Shown here: one piece after another, positions 6,194-14,156 of the stretch
Numbering within the stretch: the first letter of the stretch is position 1
Layout: each line of letters opens with the position of its first letter
NCBI GenBank assembly: GCA_002369495.1
Contig: DFFD01000084.1
Location: 1 to 16,808, forward strand
DNA length: 16,808 nt
From: Lachnospiraceae bacterium UBA3785
Lineage (GTDB): Bacteria > Bacillota > Clostridia > Lachnospirales > Lachnospiraceae
Direction: 5' to 3'
Made by a program: the position numbers and the translations under genes
The notes under the pieces: generated by a model
Told to the model about the DNA's origin: nothing
What the model saw: the letters and a program-made list of their open reading frames with translations, nothing else
Databases searched by the model: none

Positions 6194-7753
6194 TTACTTT
6201 GCGTAATCAACTGCACGGCTCTCACGAATCACGCTGACCTTGATTTGGCCGGGATACTCAAGCTGCGCCTCGATCTGCTTGGCGATATCTCTCGCCAGCA
6301 GGATCATCTCGGAATCGTTGACCTGTTCCGGAATGACCATGATGCGGACCTCGCGTCCGGCCTGGATCGCGAAGGACTTCTCGACTCCCTTGAAACCGTT
6401 TGTGATATCCTCCAGCTGTTTCAGGCGGTTCGTGTAGGTGTCCAGAGTCTCTCTTCTGGCTCCGGGGCGGGCTGCGGAAATAGCGTCAGCCGCCTGGACC
6501 AGACACGCAATCAGCGAAGTCGGCTCCACATCGCCGTGATGGCTCTCAACCGCGTTGATAACCGTTTCGCCTTCCTTGTACTTCCGGCAGAGATCCGCAC
6601 CGATCTGTACATGGGAGCCCTCGACTTCGTGGTCGATCGACTTACCGATGTCATGCAGCAGGCCGGCTCTCTTGGCAAGACGCACATCGCAGCCGCACTC
6701 TCCGGCCATCAGACCGGTCAGCTGGGCGACCTCGATGGAATGCTTGAGGGCATTCTGGCCGTAGGAAGTACGATAGCGCATTCTGCCGAGCAGCTTGACG
6801 AGTTCCGGATGAAGGTTGTGTACGCCGACCTCGAAAGCGGCGTTCTCACCGTCCTCGCGCATCCTTGCCTCAACTTCCTTCCGCGCCTTCTCGACCATCT
6901 CCTCGATCCTTGCCGGGTGGATACGGCCGTCGACGATCAGCTTCTCCAGCGCGATCCTCGCGATCTCCCTTCTCACCGGGTCAAAGCCTGAGAGAACGAC
7001 GGCTTCCGGCGTGTCATCGATGATAAGATCGATGCCGGTGGCGGTCTCCAGCGTGCGGATGTTGCGGCCTTCACGTCCGATGATGCGGCCCTTCATCTCA
7101 TCGCTGGGCAGCTGGACGACAGAGATCGTGCTCTCGGCCACATGGTCGACCGCACAGCGCTGGATCGAATTGACGACGTATTCCTGCGCCTTCTTCTCCG
7201 CCTCGTCCTTGGCTTTCTCGACGAGTTCCCGATAAAGCTTGGCCACGTCGACCTTGACTTCATCCTGAATCTTCTTCAGGAGAAAATCCTTGGCCTCCTC
7301 GGTCGTCATGCCGGAGATCCGCTGGAGCTCGGCAAGCGCTTCATCGTGAAGCTGGTCGGTCTTCTGCTGCTTCTTCTTTAACTCTGTTTCCTTTGCGGCA
7401 TAATCTGCCTCCCGCTTCTCCATCGCGTCGGTCTTGCGGTCCAGTGTATCTTCCTTCGACTGGATACGCCTTTCCTGCTTGGAGATTTCCGCCCTTCTTT
7501 CCTTGATCTCACGGTCAACTTCGTTTTTAGCGGCAAGCGACTGTTCCTTCACTTCGAGAAGGGACTCACGTTTTTTGGTCTCGGCTGTCTTGATTGCATC
7601 ATCAATGATTCCCCGCGCCTTGTCCTCAGCTGTGCCGATCGTCTCGGCATCCTCTTTAGTTTTCTGGGCGATGGCGGCCTTCCACGTGATCGGAAGTGCG
7701 ATTATGGCAAATACGATTACTGCAGCGATTGCTATAACAATAATCTTAAGCAT
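6194..7753 (-). CDS. rny: Ribonuclease Y
   Basis: RNase Y is the membrane-bound endoribonuclease that initiates mRNA decay in many Firmicutes. The 519-residue protein has the full domain order: an N-terminal transmembrane helix (about 3-24), a long charged coiled coil (about 30-190), a KH RNA-binding domain with [10 protein letters not shown] at 222-231, and an HD domain. The metal-binding pair H367-D368 sits in LLHDIGK, with further histidines in HSIEVAQL and ESHHGD. The family C-terminal domain ends the protein. The ATG at 7753 is preceded by GGAGGTG at 7762-7768 with 8-base spacing. Its promoter overlaps the end of recX and it ends at a strong terminator. The recA-recX-rny order is common in clostridia. 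Confidence 0.98.
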   Translation of the reverse strand: MLKIIVIAIAAVIVFAIIALPITWKAAIAQKTKEDAETIGTAEDKARGIIDDAIKTAETKKRESLLEVKEQSLAAKNEVDREIKERRAEISKQERRIQSKEDTLDRKTDAMEKREADYAAKETELKKKQQKTDQLHDEALAELQRISGMTTEEAKDFLLKKIQDEVKVDVAKLYRELVEKAKDEAEKKAQEYVVNSIQRCAVDHVAESTISVVQLPSDEMKGRIIGREGRNIRTLETATGIDLIIDDTPEAVVLSGFDPVRREIARIALEKLIVDGRIHPARIEEMVEKARKEVEARMREDGENAAFEVGVHNLHPELVKLLGRMRYRTSYGQNALKHSIEVAQLTGLMAGECGCDVRLAKRAGLLHDIGKSIDHEVEGSHVQIGADLCRKYKEGETVINAVESHHGDVEPTSLIACLVQAADAISAARPGARRETLDTYTNRLKQLEDITNGFKGVEKSFAIQAGREVRIMVIPEQVNDSEMILLARDIAKQIEAQLEYPGQIKVSVIRESRAVDYAK

Positions 7754-7806
7754 ATCAGGAGCACCTCCATTATTTAGTTTTCATTGTACAAATATACAAC
7801 TATTTT

Positions 7807-7835
7807 ATAATACTTTCTTTTTTTTATTATGTCAA
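7807..7835 (-). promoter_or_regulatory. rny promoter, -35 box inside the end of recX
   Basis: A perfect TTGACA (7830-7835), formed by the Leu-Thr codons that end recX, is followed after 17 bases by TATTAT (7807-7812). The spacer includes an A8 tract. Transcription would start near 7800, about 47 bases before the rny ATG. Confidence 0.8.
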
Positions 7836-8288
7836 GCGCTCATTCTCTTCAAGTGCCCGAATAATATCTCCTGTTTTGTACCCGCGGCGCGCAAGAAACG
7901 CCGACAGTTTCTCCCTGTATCGCGGGTCGTCGGGGTTCAAGGTTTTCATTTTCTTCTCGAGGAGCCTCCTGATCTCCGGCATCTCGTCGAACTCGCCTGC
8001 GGAAATGAAAACCTCCTCGATCATCTCCTTCGGTATCCCCTTGTTTGCGAGGTCGAACCGTATCCTCCGCTCACTTTTGCGGCCCCGCCAGACCTCCACA
8101 AAATGCTCCGCGTAATGCCGGTCGTTCACGTAACCGTAGCTTTTCACGTACGTGACCGCGAGATCGATGTTATCCCCGGAAAATCCGGCCCGCTCCAGCT
8201 TCTCCCGCAGCTCCTTCTCCGTGCGGTCCATATCAAGAAGCAGCGTCATCGCCTTTTTTTTCGCGTTGGCAAGCGTATCTTCCATCAT
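7827..8288 (-). CDS. recX: RecA regulatory protein RecX
   Basis: RecX binds RecA filaments and limits their extension and activity. This 153-residue protein has the all-helical, charged composition of the family, built from three-helix repeats. The RTEKELREKLERAGF segment near residue 25 and the YVKSYGYVNDRHYAEHFVE segment are typical, as is the C-terminal repeat with RRGYKTGDIIRALEE. It lies directly downstream of recA, the usual arrangement. Two adjacent ATG codons are possible starts; GGAG eight bases before the first favours 8288. A terminator-like hairpin lies between recA and recX, so recX is probably made by partial read-through. The stop follows the codons that carry the rny -35 box. 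Confidence 0.92.
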   Translation of the reverse strand: MMEDTLANAKKKAMTLLLDMDRTEKELREKLERAGFSGDNIDLAVTYVKSYGYVNDRHYAEHFVEVWRGRKSERRIRFDLANKGIPKEMIEEVFISAGEFDEMPEIRRLLEKKMKTLNPDDPRYREKLSAFLARRGYKTGDIIRALEENERLT

Positions 8289-8304
8289 GTAAGCTTCTCC
8301 GTGG

Positions 8305-8330
8305 AAAACCGGACGCCCGAGGGCGTCCGG
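8305..8330 (-). terminator. Hairpin between recA and recX, probable attenuating terminator
   Basis: A perfect 9-bp stem, CCGGACGCC with GGCGTCCGG, closes a four-base CTCG loop on the minus strand and is followed by TTTTCC. It begins ten bases after the recA TAA stop and ends just before the recX ribosome site. The short U tract fits partial rather than complete termination. Confidence 0.75.
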
Positions 8331-8339
8331 CCTGTCATG

Positions 8340-9431
8340 TTAATCTTCGTCCGTCTCAACCGCCGCCTCATCGGGCAGGAGCGCATCGAGCGCATCCTCG
8401 TCAGCCGGGAGGCCGAAGGCGAGACGCACCTTCTGCTCCACCTCGTACATGACGTCCGGGTTGCTTTCCAGGTACATCTTGGCGTTCTCACGTCCCTGGC
8501 CGATCTTCTCCCCGTTGTAGGAGAACCAGGCGCCGCTCTTCTCGACGATGTCGGTGCCGACGGCGAGATCCAGGATATCGCCGGACTTGGAAATGCCCTT
8601 CCCGAACATAATGTCGAACTGGGCTTCCTTGAAGGGCGGAGCGACCTTGTTCTTCACTACCTTGATGCGGGTGCGGTTGCCGATCACTTCTCCGCCGGCT
8701 TTCAGCGTCTCAATGCGGCGGACATCCATGCGGACCGATGCATAGAACTTCAGCGCGCGGCCGCCGGTCGTCGTCTCAGGATTGCCGAACATGACGCCGA
8801 TCTTCTCGCGCAGCTGGTTGATGAAGACGACGATGCACTTGGTCTTACTGACTGCGGAGGTGAGCTTGCGCAGGGCCTGGCTCATGAGGCGGGCCTGCAG
8901 TCCGACATGGGAATCACCCATCTCCCCGTCGATCTCAGCCTGCGGCGTCAGCGCGGCGACCGAGTCGACGACAATGATATCCACAGCGCCGGAGCGGACC
9001 ATGGTCTCGGTAATCTCGAGCGCCTGCTCGCCGGAATCCGGTTGGGAAATGTAGAGATTGTCGATGTCCACGCCGATATTGCGCGCATAGACCGGGTCCA
9101 GCGCGTGCTCCGCATCGACAAAGCCGGCGATGCCGCCTCTCTTCTGGACTTCCGACACCATGTGCAGCGCGACGGTCGTCTTGCCGCTCGACTCGGGTCC
9201 GTAGATCTCGATAATGCGGCCTTTCGGGATACCGCCGAGACCCAGGGCGATATCGAGGGACAGGGAACCGGTCGGAACCGTCTCCACGTTCATGTTGGCT
9301 TCCGATTCACCGAGTTTCATGACCGTGCCCTTGCCGAACTCCTTCTCAAGATGGCCGATGGCGGCTTCAAGCGCCCTCTCCTTGTCGGCGCGCTGTTTAT
9401 CGCTGCTTGCAGTATTCTTCTGATTCTTCAA
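8340..9431 (-). CDS. recA: Recombinase RecA
   Basis: RecA forms ATP-dependent filaments on single-stranded DNA, drives strand exchange and triggers LexA self-cleavage. The 363-residue protein shows Walker [10 protein letters not shown] at 78-86, the [10 protein letters not shown] segment, a Walker B strand in [11 protein letters not shown], the L1/L2 DNA-binding loops around [19 protein letters not shown] and GNPETTTGG, and an acidic C-terminal tail. There is no ATG in a sensible place. The start is a TTG at 9431-9429 with AAGGAG at 9440-9445, eight bases upstream, and the N-terminal length fits the family. It has its own promoter with a LexA box over the start site, so it is SOS-controlled. 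recX follows after a hairpin. Confidence 0.98.
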   Translation of the reverse strand: MKNQKNTASSDKQRADKERALEAAIGHLEKEFGKGTVMKLGESEANMNVETVPTGSLSLDIALGLGGIPKGRIIEIYGPESSGKTTVALHMVSEVQKRGGIAGFVDAEHALDPVYARNIGVDIDNLYISQPDSGEQALEITETMVRSGAVDIIVVDSVAALTPQAEIDGEMGDSHVGLQARLMSQALRKLTSAVSKTKCIVVFINQLREKIGVMFGNPETTTGGRALKFYASVRMDVRRIETLKAGGEVIGNRTRIKVVKNKVAPPFKEAQFDIMFGKGISKSGDILDLAVGTDIVEKSGAWFSYNGEKIGQGRENAKMYLESNPDVMYEVEQKVRLAFGLPADEDALDALLPDEAAVETDED

Positions 9432-9458
9432 AATAATATCTCCTTTTTTCAGTTAGCG

Positions 9459-9472
9459 CGAACGTCTGTTCG
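9459..9472 (-). promoter_or_regulatory. LexA (SOS) box of recA
   Basis: The minus strand reads CGAAC-AGAC-GTTCG, matching the Gram-positive LexA core GAAC-N4-GTTC. It is part of a longer perfect palindrome with six-base arms (9458-9473). It lies a few bases downstream of the -10 box, over the predicted start of transcription, where LexA would block initiation. Confidence 0.92.
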
Positions 9473-9483
9473 CTTCTTTAAAC

Positions 9484-9512
9484 AGAATACACCCAGGGGA
9501 AAGAAATGTCAA
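9484..9512 (-). promoter_or_regulatory. recA promoter
   Basis: A perfect -35 box TTGACA (9507-9512) and a -10 box TATTCT (9484-9489) are separated by 17 bases. Transcription would start near 9477, just before the LexA box, giving a leader of about 45 bases to the TTG start. Confidence 0.85.
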
Positions 9513-9532
9513 GAAGAGATATCGCATTGCAG

Positions 9533-9579
9533 GAAAAAAGGAAAAGAGAAAAGGAAGCAGGCGGCAATCTGCCGCCCGC
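9533..9579 (-). terminator. Terminator of glgA
   Basis: GCGGGCGGCA pairs with TGCCGCCTGC (10 bp with one G-U pair, three-base loop; 9557-9579), followed by a pyrimidine-rich run with several T blocks, the last TTTTTT at 9534-9539. The U tract directly after the stem is broken by C residues, so its efficiency is uncertain. Confidence 0.7.
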
Positions 9580-9621
9580 CTCTTTTAAGCATGGGTATTA
9601 AAACGAGGATAAGCGATCGTA

Positions 9622-11064
9622 TCAGCCGATCAGCCAGTCGTACAGTTCCTGATACTTAAGAGCGGAGCTCTGCCACGAGAAGTCCTGCTTCATGGCGCGC
9701 TCGACCATCTTGTTCCACTCGCGCTTGTTGTCATAGAAGACCTTCTCCGCGTAGCGGACGGTTCCCATCATCTCGTGCGCGTTGTAGTTGACGAACGAGA
9801 AGCCCGTGCCAGTGCCTTCGTACTCGTTGTACGGCTGGACCGTATCCTTGAGGCCGCCGGTCTCACGGACGATCGGAAGGCTGCCGTAGCGCAGGGAGAT
9901 CAGCTGGGACAGGCCGCACGGCTCAAACTGCGACGGCATCAGGAACGCATCCGAAGCCGCGTAGATCTTGTGTGCAAGCGCTTCGTTGTAATAGATCTGG
10001 GCGGAGACTCTTCCGCCGTACTTCCAGGCGAAGTGGCGGAACATATTTTCATATCTCTCCTCGCCGGTGCCGAGAACGACGAACTGGACCGCATCCTGGC
10101 ACATCTCATCCATCACATAGGCGATGAGGTCGAAGCCTTTCTGGTCGGTCAGTCTGGAGACGATGCCGATCATCATGGCCTTCGGATCGACGTCGAGGCC
10201 GATATCCGCCTGCAGAGCCGTCTTGTTCTTGACCTTCTCCTTGCGGAAATCTTCGACCGTGAAGTTCTTGTAGATCAGCTTGTCGGTCTCCGGGTTCCAC
10301 ATCTGGTAGTCAAGGCCGTTCACGATGCCGCGCAGGTCGTGCTGGCGTGCGCGCATCAGGCCGTCCAGTCCTTCGCCGTAGTACGGGATCTTGATCTCCT
10401 CGGCGTAGGTTTCGGAAACGGTCGTGATCGCGTCCGCATAGACGAGACCGCCCTTCAGCATGTTCGCGTCGCGGTTGAACTCCAGCTTGTCCGGTGTGAA
10501 ATAGTAATCCGGCAGGCCGATGATGTCCTTCATCGTGCGGATATCCCAGACACCCTGGAACTTCAGGTTGTGGATCGTCATGACGGTCTTGATGCCGCGG
10601 TAGAACTCGTTGGCCTGGAAGGAGTCATTGAGATAAACCGGGATCAGGCCGGTCTGCCAGTCATGGCAGTGGATGAGGTCCGGACGGAAATCGATGGACG
10701 GCAGGATCGAGAGGGCCGCCTTGCTGAAAAATGCAAACCTTCCGATATCATACGGCATTCCCGCATACGGTTTGTCGCAGGTGAAATAGTCCTGGTTGTC
10801 GATGAAGTAGTACTTGATGCCCTCGTACTCGCACTCCATGATCCCGACATAGTAGCTGTTCCAGTTGAAATCCATATAGAAATGCGTCTTGTATTCCAGC
10901 ATGTCTTTCCACTTCTGGGCCATGAAGGAATAAAGCGGCATGATCACTCTGCAGTCATAATTCTCTTTATCGAGGCACTGCGGAAGGGAGCCGACGACAT
11001 CAGCCAGTCCGCCGGTTTTAATGAACGGCAGGCACTCGGAAGCAACAAACAGTATTTTTTTCAT
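9622..11064 (-). CDS. glgA: Glycogen synthase (ADP-glucose type, GT5)
   Basis: GlgA elongates alpha-1,4-glucan chains from ADP-glucose in glycogen synthesis. The 480-residue protein starts with the family hallmark KILFVASECLPFIKTGGLADVVGSLP (residues 3-28), whose KTGGL motif (16-20) contacts the nucleotide sugar. HCHDWQTGLIP, VMTIHNL and GIVNGLD follow in the N-terminal Rossmann domain. The C-terminal domain has GIVSRLTDQKG and MPSQFEPCGLSQ, containing the catalytic-site glutamate. The length is typical. GGGAGG at 11073-11078 supports the ATG at 11064. No other glycogen genes (glgB, glgC, glgD, glgP) are adjacent. It sits alone between recN and recA with its own apparent promoter and terminator. 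Confidence 0.97.
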   Translation of the reverse strand: MKKILFVASECLPFIKTGGLADVVGSLPQCLDKENYDCRVIMPLYSFMAQKWKDMLEYKTHFYMDFNWNSYYVGIMECEYEGIKYYFIDNQDYFTCDKPYAGMPYDIGRFAFFSKAALSILPSIDFRPDLIHCHDWQTGLIPVYLNDSFQANEFYRGIKTVMTIHNLKFQGVWDIRTMKDIIGLPDYYFTPDKLEFNRDANMLKGGLVYADAITTVSETYAEEIKIPYYGEGLDGLMRARQHDLRGIVNGLDYQMWNPETDKLIYKNFTVEDFRKEKVKNKTALQADIGLDVDPKAMMIGIVSRLTDQKGFDLIAYVMDEMCQDAVQFVVLGTGEERYENMFRHFAWKYGGRVSAQIYYNEALAHKIYAASDAFLMPSQFEPCGLSQLISLRYGSLPIVRETGGLKDTVQPYNEYEGTGTGFSFVNYNAHEMMGTVRYAEKVFYDNKREWNKMVERAMKQDFSWQSSALKYQELYDWLIG

Positions 11065-11160
11065 CTTACAAACCTCCCTGGTAAAAATGATTAGGAACGT
11101 GTATAGGCTTTCAGCAGAATCAACATATTATAATTCCGAAAACGCTATATATTTGTAACT

Positions 11161-11189
11161 ATTATAATACATCTTTTGTCTTTTGTCGA
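11161..11189 (-). promoter_or_regulatory. Probable glgA promoter, embedded in the end of recN
   Basis: TCGACA (11184-11189, five of six to the consensus -35 box) and TATAAT (11161-11166, perfect) are 17 bases apart and lie in the last codons and stop of recN. Transcription would start near 11154, about 90 bases before the glgA ATG. A second TATAAT at 11127-11132 lacks a good -35 box. No terminator is seen after recN, so read-through from the repair operon is also possible. Confidence 0.65.
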
Positions 11190-12844
11190 CACATCTCTTT
11201 CATTTCTCTGGAAGATTTTATGGTATTTTCGGTAATTTTTTCTCCGCCGATGAGTCTGGCGAGCTCCATGACGGATTCTTCCTCGGAAAGCGCCTCGATT
11301 TTCGTGATCGCGGCGCTGTCGGAAAGCTCCTTGGTGATCGCGTAATGTGTATCCGCCATGGCCGCAATCTGCGGCAGGTGGGTGATCGCCATGACCTGGC
11401 GCTCCTTCGCGATCGCCGCCATCTTCTCCGCCACCATCTGGGCCGTCCGGCCGGAGATACCGGTATCGACCTCGTCGAAGATCAGCGTCTCGGTCTTATC
11501 GTCCGACGCGAAAATCGTCTTGATCCCGAGCATGATGCGGGAGAGCTCGCCGCCGGAGACCACTTTCGAGAGGTCGCGCCGCGGCTCGCCGGGGTTTGTC
11601 GCGATCATAAACGTGACGGCATCGCAGCCGTTGGCCGTGTAATCGTGGGTCCGCTCAAACGTGACAGCAAAATCCGCCTTCGCGAAATTGAGCTCCGCAA
11701 GCTGCCCGGCGACCTTGCCGGCAAATTCGTCCGCGTACCGCTGCCTGAGATGCGTCAGCTGTCCGGAATCTTCCCGTAGGACTTCCTCCGCCTTCGCGAA
11801 CTTCTTTTTGAGGCGGATCCTCTCCTCCTCGTAATCCCGCAGTTCGGCCAGCTCAGCGGCCTTCTCATCCCTGGAAGCGAGGATATCTTCGATCGTCCTC
11901 CCGAATTTGGCCTTCAGGCGGTTGATCAGGTCCAGTCTCTCCTCCGTCTCGGCAAAAGCGCTCTCCTCAAAATCAAGACTGTCCGCATACCCGGCAAGCT
12001 CCCGGTTGAAATCGTTCAGCAGATCGTCGATCTCCGAAAGGGAATTTAAAAGGTCCGCGATATCGCCGTCGTATTCCGACACCGAATCGAGCTCCTTCAC
12101 CGCCCTGCCGATCTCGTCGCCCGCGCCTTCCTCGTAGCCGGTCAGCTCGTGGGCGGTGTTCACGGCGGTCACGATCCGGCGGGCGTTTTTCATTTTCCGG
12201 TAGAGAGCTTCAAGTTCTTCGTCCTCGCCCGGCTTAAGGCCTGCCGACTCGATCTCATCGATCTCAAATTCGAGGAAGGACATCCTGCGGTTTCTCTCCT
12301 CCTCGGACATCTCGCCGCTGCCCAGCTTCTTCTTAAGCTCCGCGTAGACCGCGTAGGAAGCCTTCACTTTCTCTTTCGCGGCGGCGATCTCATCGCGCCC
12401 GAAGCTGTCGATGAGTTTGAGCTGGTGTTCCGGCCGGAGAAGCTTCTGGTGCTCGCTCTGCCCGTGGATATCGAGGAGCAGGGCTCCGACAGCCCGCGCC
12501 TCCGCTGCCGTCCGGGTCTCCCCGTTGATGCGGATCGTGCTGCGGGTTCCCTGCATTTTTCTTGAAATGAGAACCACGCCGTCCTCCGTGCGGACGTCCA
12601 GCGCAAGAAGCGCGGCCTCCGTCTCCGGGTCCGAGACCTCGAAGACCAGCTCAACGAGCCCGGAAGGCGCGTCATCGCGGACCAGCCTCCGCACGGTCTT
12701 GCCGCCAAGGGCCATCCCGATGGAGTCGATGATGATGGATTTGCCGGCTCCGGTCTCGCCGGTCAGTATGTTGAGCCCGGGGGCGAAATCAACATCGATC
12801 TCGCGGATCAGGGCAAGGTTCTTGATATGAAGATTTCTAAGCAT
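11162..12844 (-). CDS. recN: DNA repair protein RecN
   Basis: RecN is an SMC-like ATPase that acts early in double-strand-break repair. The 560-residue protein starts with the family N-terminus MLRNLHIKNLALI and Walker A GETGAGKS at 29-36. A central coiled-coil region (about 150-370) follows. The C-terminal half has the ABC signature VVSGGELSRIMLG, Walker B LIFDEVDTGISG, and the ITHLPQIAAMADTHY switch segment. It is the last gene of the nusB operon and begins three bases after the argR stop, with its AAGGAG ribosome site inside the end of argR. No LexA box is seen near it, and the glgA promoter lies in its last codons. Confidence 0.98.
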   Translation of the reverse strand: MLRNLHIKNLALIREIDVDFAPGLNILTGETGAGKSIIIDSIGMALGGKTVRRLVRDDAPSGLVELVFEVSDPETEAALLALDVRTEDGVVLISRKMQGTRSTIRINGETRTAAEARAVGALLLDIHGQSEHQKLLRPEHQLKLIDSFGRDEIAAAKEKVKASYAVYAELKKKLGSGEMSEEERNRRMSFLEFEIDEIESAGLKPGEDEELEALYRKMKNARRIVTAVNTAHELTGYEEGAGDEIGRAVKELDSVSEYDGDIADLLNSLSEIDDLLNDFNRELAGYADSLDFEESAFAETEERLDLINRLKAKFGRTIEDILASRDEKAAELAELRDYEEERIRLKKKFAKAEEVLREDSGQLTHLRQRYADEFAGKVAGQLAELNFAKADFAVTFERTHDYTANGCDAVTFMIATNPGEPRRDLSKVVSGGELSRIMLGIKTIFASDDKTETLIFDEVDTGISGRTAQMVAEKMAAIAKERQVMAITHLPQIAAMADTHYAITKELSDSAAITKIEALSEEESVMELARLIGGEKITENTIKSSREMKEMCRQKTKDVL

Positions 12845-12847
12845 TGC

Positions 12848-13306
12848 TCACTCCTTTGCACCGGCGATCTTCTCGAGGCGGTCGATGATGACCGGCACGT
12901 CCTCCACGGTCCTTGCGCAGAGCATGATCGTGTCATCCCCGGCGATGCAGCCGAGGACTTCCCTCCAGTCGAGGCTGTCAATCGCGGCGCCGGCCGCCAT
13001 CGCCATCCCGGACACCGTTTTCACGACGATGATGTTCAGCGATCCTTCCGCCGAGACGAATGCGTCCTTGAGGATCCGCTTATAGCGCTCGGCCGTGTAG
13101 AGGATGCCCTTCGGCCTCGCCGCGTACTTCAGCCTGCCGCTCTTCGAGGGGATCTTGTGCAGCTCCAGCTGCCGGATATCGCGGGAGATCGTCGCCTGCG
13201 TGATGTTGAAGCCGGCCTTACACAGAAGGTCCAGGAGTTCCTCCTGCGTCTCGATGTCATATTGTTCGACCAGTTCCAGGATCATTTCGTGTCTGGCATT
13301 TTTCAT
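12848..13306 (-). CDS. argR: Arginine repressor ArgR/AhrC
   Basis: ArgR is the hexameric, arginine-responsive regulator that represses arginine synthesis and can activate catabolism. The 152-residue protein has an N-terminal winged helix with the recognition segment ITQATISRDIRQLEL (about residues 35-49). The C-terminal oligomerisation and arginine-binding domain contains GCIAGDDTIMLCART, whose Asp-Asp pair binds arginine. Length and layout match the family. The ATG at 13306 has GGAGG six bases upstream, overlapping the nadK stop region. It lies between nadK and recN, the standard place in Firmicutes. No arginine genes or clear ARG boxes are in the window. Confidence 0.97.
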   Translation of the reverse strand: MKNARHEMILELVEQYDIETQEELLDLLCKAGFNITQATISRDIRQLELHKIPSKSGRLKYAARPKGILYTAERYKRILKDAFVSAEGSLNIIVVKTVSGMAMAAGAAIDSLDWREVLGCIAGDDTIMLCARTVEDVPVIIDRLEKIAGAKE

Positions 13307-13318
13307 AGAGCGCCTCCG

Positions 13319-14143
13319 TCACGAAACCGCCATCTTCTGCCGCAGGACTTCAAGGAAACTCCTGTCCGACATCTTGATCAGGTTCGTTCTCAGCGTCGAC
13401 CGCCGCACGATCACGCGGTCGCCGTCCGTCACCAGGATCTCATTGCCGCCGTCGAAGGAGATGGCCGCCTCTGTCGGTTCCGGCACATGTCCGTGGCTCA
13501 GCTCGACGCAGATCTCGTCGTCTCCCCCGAAAATGACGCTCCTCGCGTTCAGCGTGTGCGCTGCGACCGGCGTCAGCATGAGGATCTCCGCCTCCGGGGA
13601 GACGATCGGGCCGCCGGCCGACAGGCTGTACCCGGTGGAACCGGTCGCCGTTGAGATGATGACTCCGTCGGCGGAATACGAGTTGAGGAAACTCCCGTTG
13701 ACGTAGTTCATGAAATCGATGACCCGGAGCGGACCGTGGCGGATTACAACCACGTCGTTGAGAGCCAGGTCCTTCTTCAGCACCTGATCGCCCCGCATGA
13801 CCAGCGCCTCGAGCATCATTCGTTTCTCAATCAGGAAATCATCCTCAAGAAGCCTGTCCATCGCGGTAAAGAGCATCGACTTGTCGACTTCCGCCAGATA
13901 GCCGAGTGTCCCCAGGTTGATGCCCAGAAGCGGCAGCTGACGGTCTACCACGAGCTTGGACGCCCGAAGCAGCGTGCCGTCGCCGCCCAGGACGATGACC
14001 GCCTCGGTATCGTCCTCGATCTCGGACGCATCCGTGACGAGGACGCAGCGGGCGCCCTTGTCCGTCATGTAGCTGATGACCTTGCCGGTCATTTTGCTGT
14101 TCCGGTCTTTCATGGGGTTTCGTATGACCGCAAAGTTTTTCAT
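13319..14143 (-). CDS. nadK: NAD kinase
   Basis: NAD kinase phosphorylates NAD+ to NADP+ using ATP or polyphosphate. The 274-residue protein shows GGDGTLL at 53-59, with D55 as catalytic base, and GINLGTLGYL at 75-84. It also has the ALND segment near 129 and the NAD-binding loop ADGVIISTATGSTGYSLSAGGP (158-179). An in-frame ATG 25 codons upstream exists, but it lies within tlyA and gives an unrelated extension. The ATG at 14143 has GGAGGTG at 14150-14156 and the typical MKNFAVIRNP beginning, so I chose it. The gene starts 13 bases after tlyA and belongs to the nusB-recN operon. Confidence 0.97.
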   Translation of the reverse strand: MKNFAVIRNPMKDRNSKMTGKVISYMTDKGARCVLVTDASEIEDDTEAVIVLGGDGTLLRASKLVVDRQLPLLGINLGTLGYLAEVDKSMLFTAMDRLLEDDFLIEKRMMLEALVMRGDQVLKKDLALNDVVVIRHGPLRVIDFMNYVNGSFLNSYSADGVIISTATGSTGYSLSAGGPIVSPEAEILMLTPVAAHTLNARSVIFGGDDEICVELSHGHVPEPTEAAISFDGGNEILVTDGDRVIVRRSTLRTNLIKMSDRSFLEVLRQKMAVS

Positions 14144-14156
14144 TTCCGGCACCTCC

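Noticed and set aside
7434..9659. A 741-codon open frame on the plus strand
   Set aside because: It runs antisense through rny, recX and recA and their intergenic regions. It has no ribosome site or domain and is best explained by GC-rich codon use on the opposite strand.
9775..11094. A 439-codon open frame on the plus strand
   Set aside because: It is antisense to glgA, which is unambiguous, and shows no domain of its own.
11100..11113. CcpA cre-like sequence in the glgA leader (TGAAAGCCTATACA on the minus strand)
   Set aside because: The central CG of the cre consensus is missing and a second core position mismatches.
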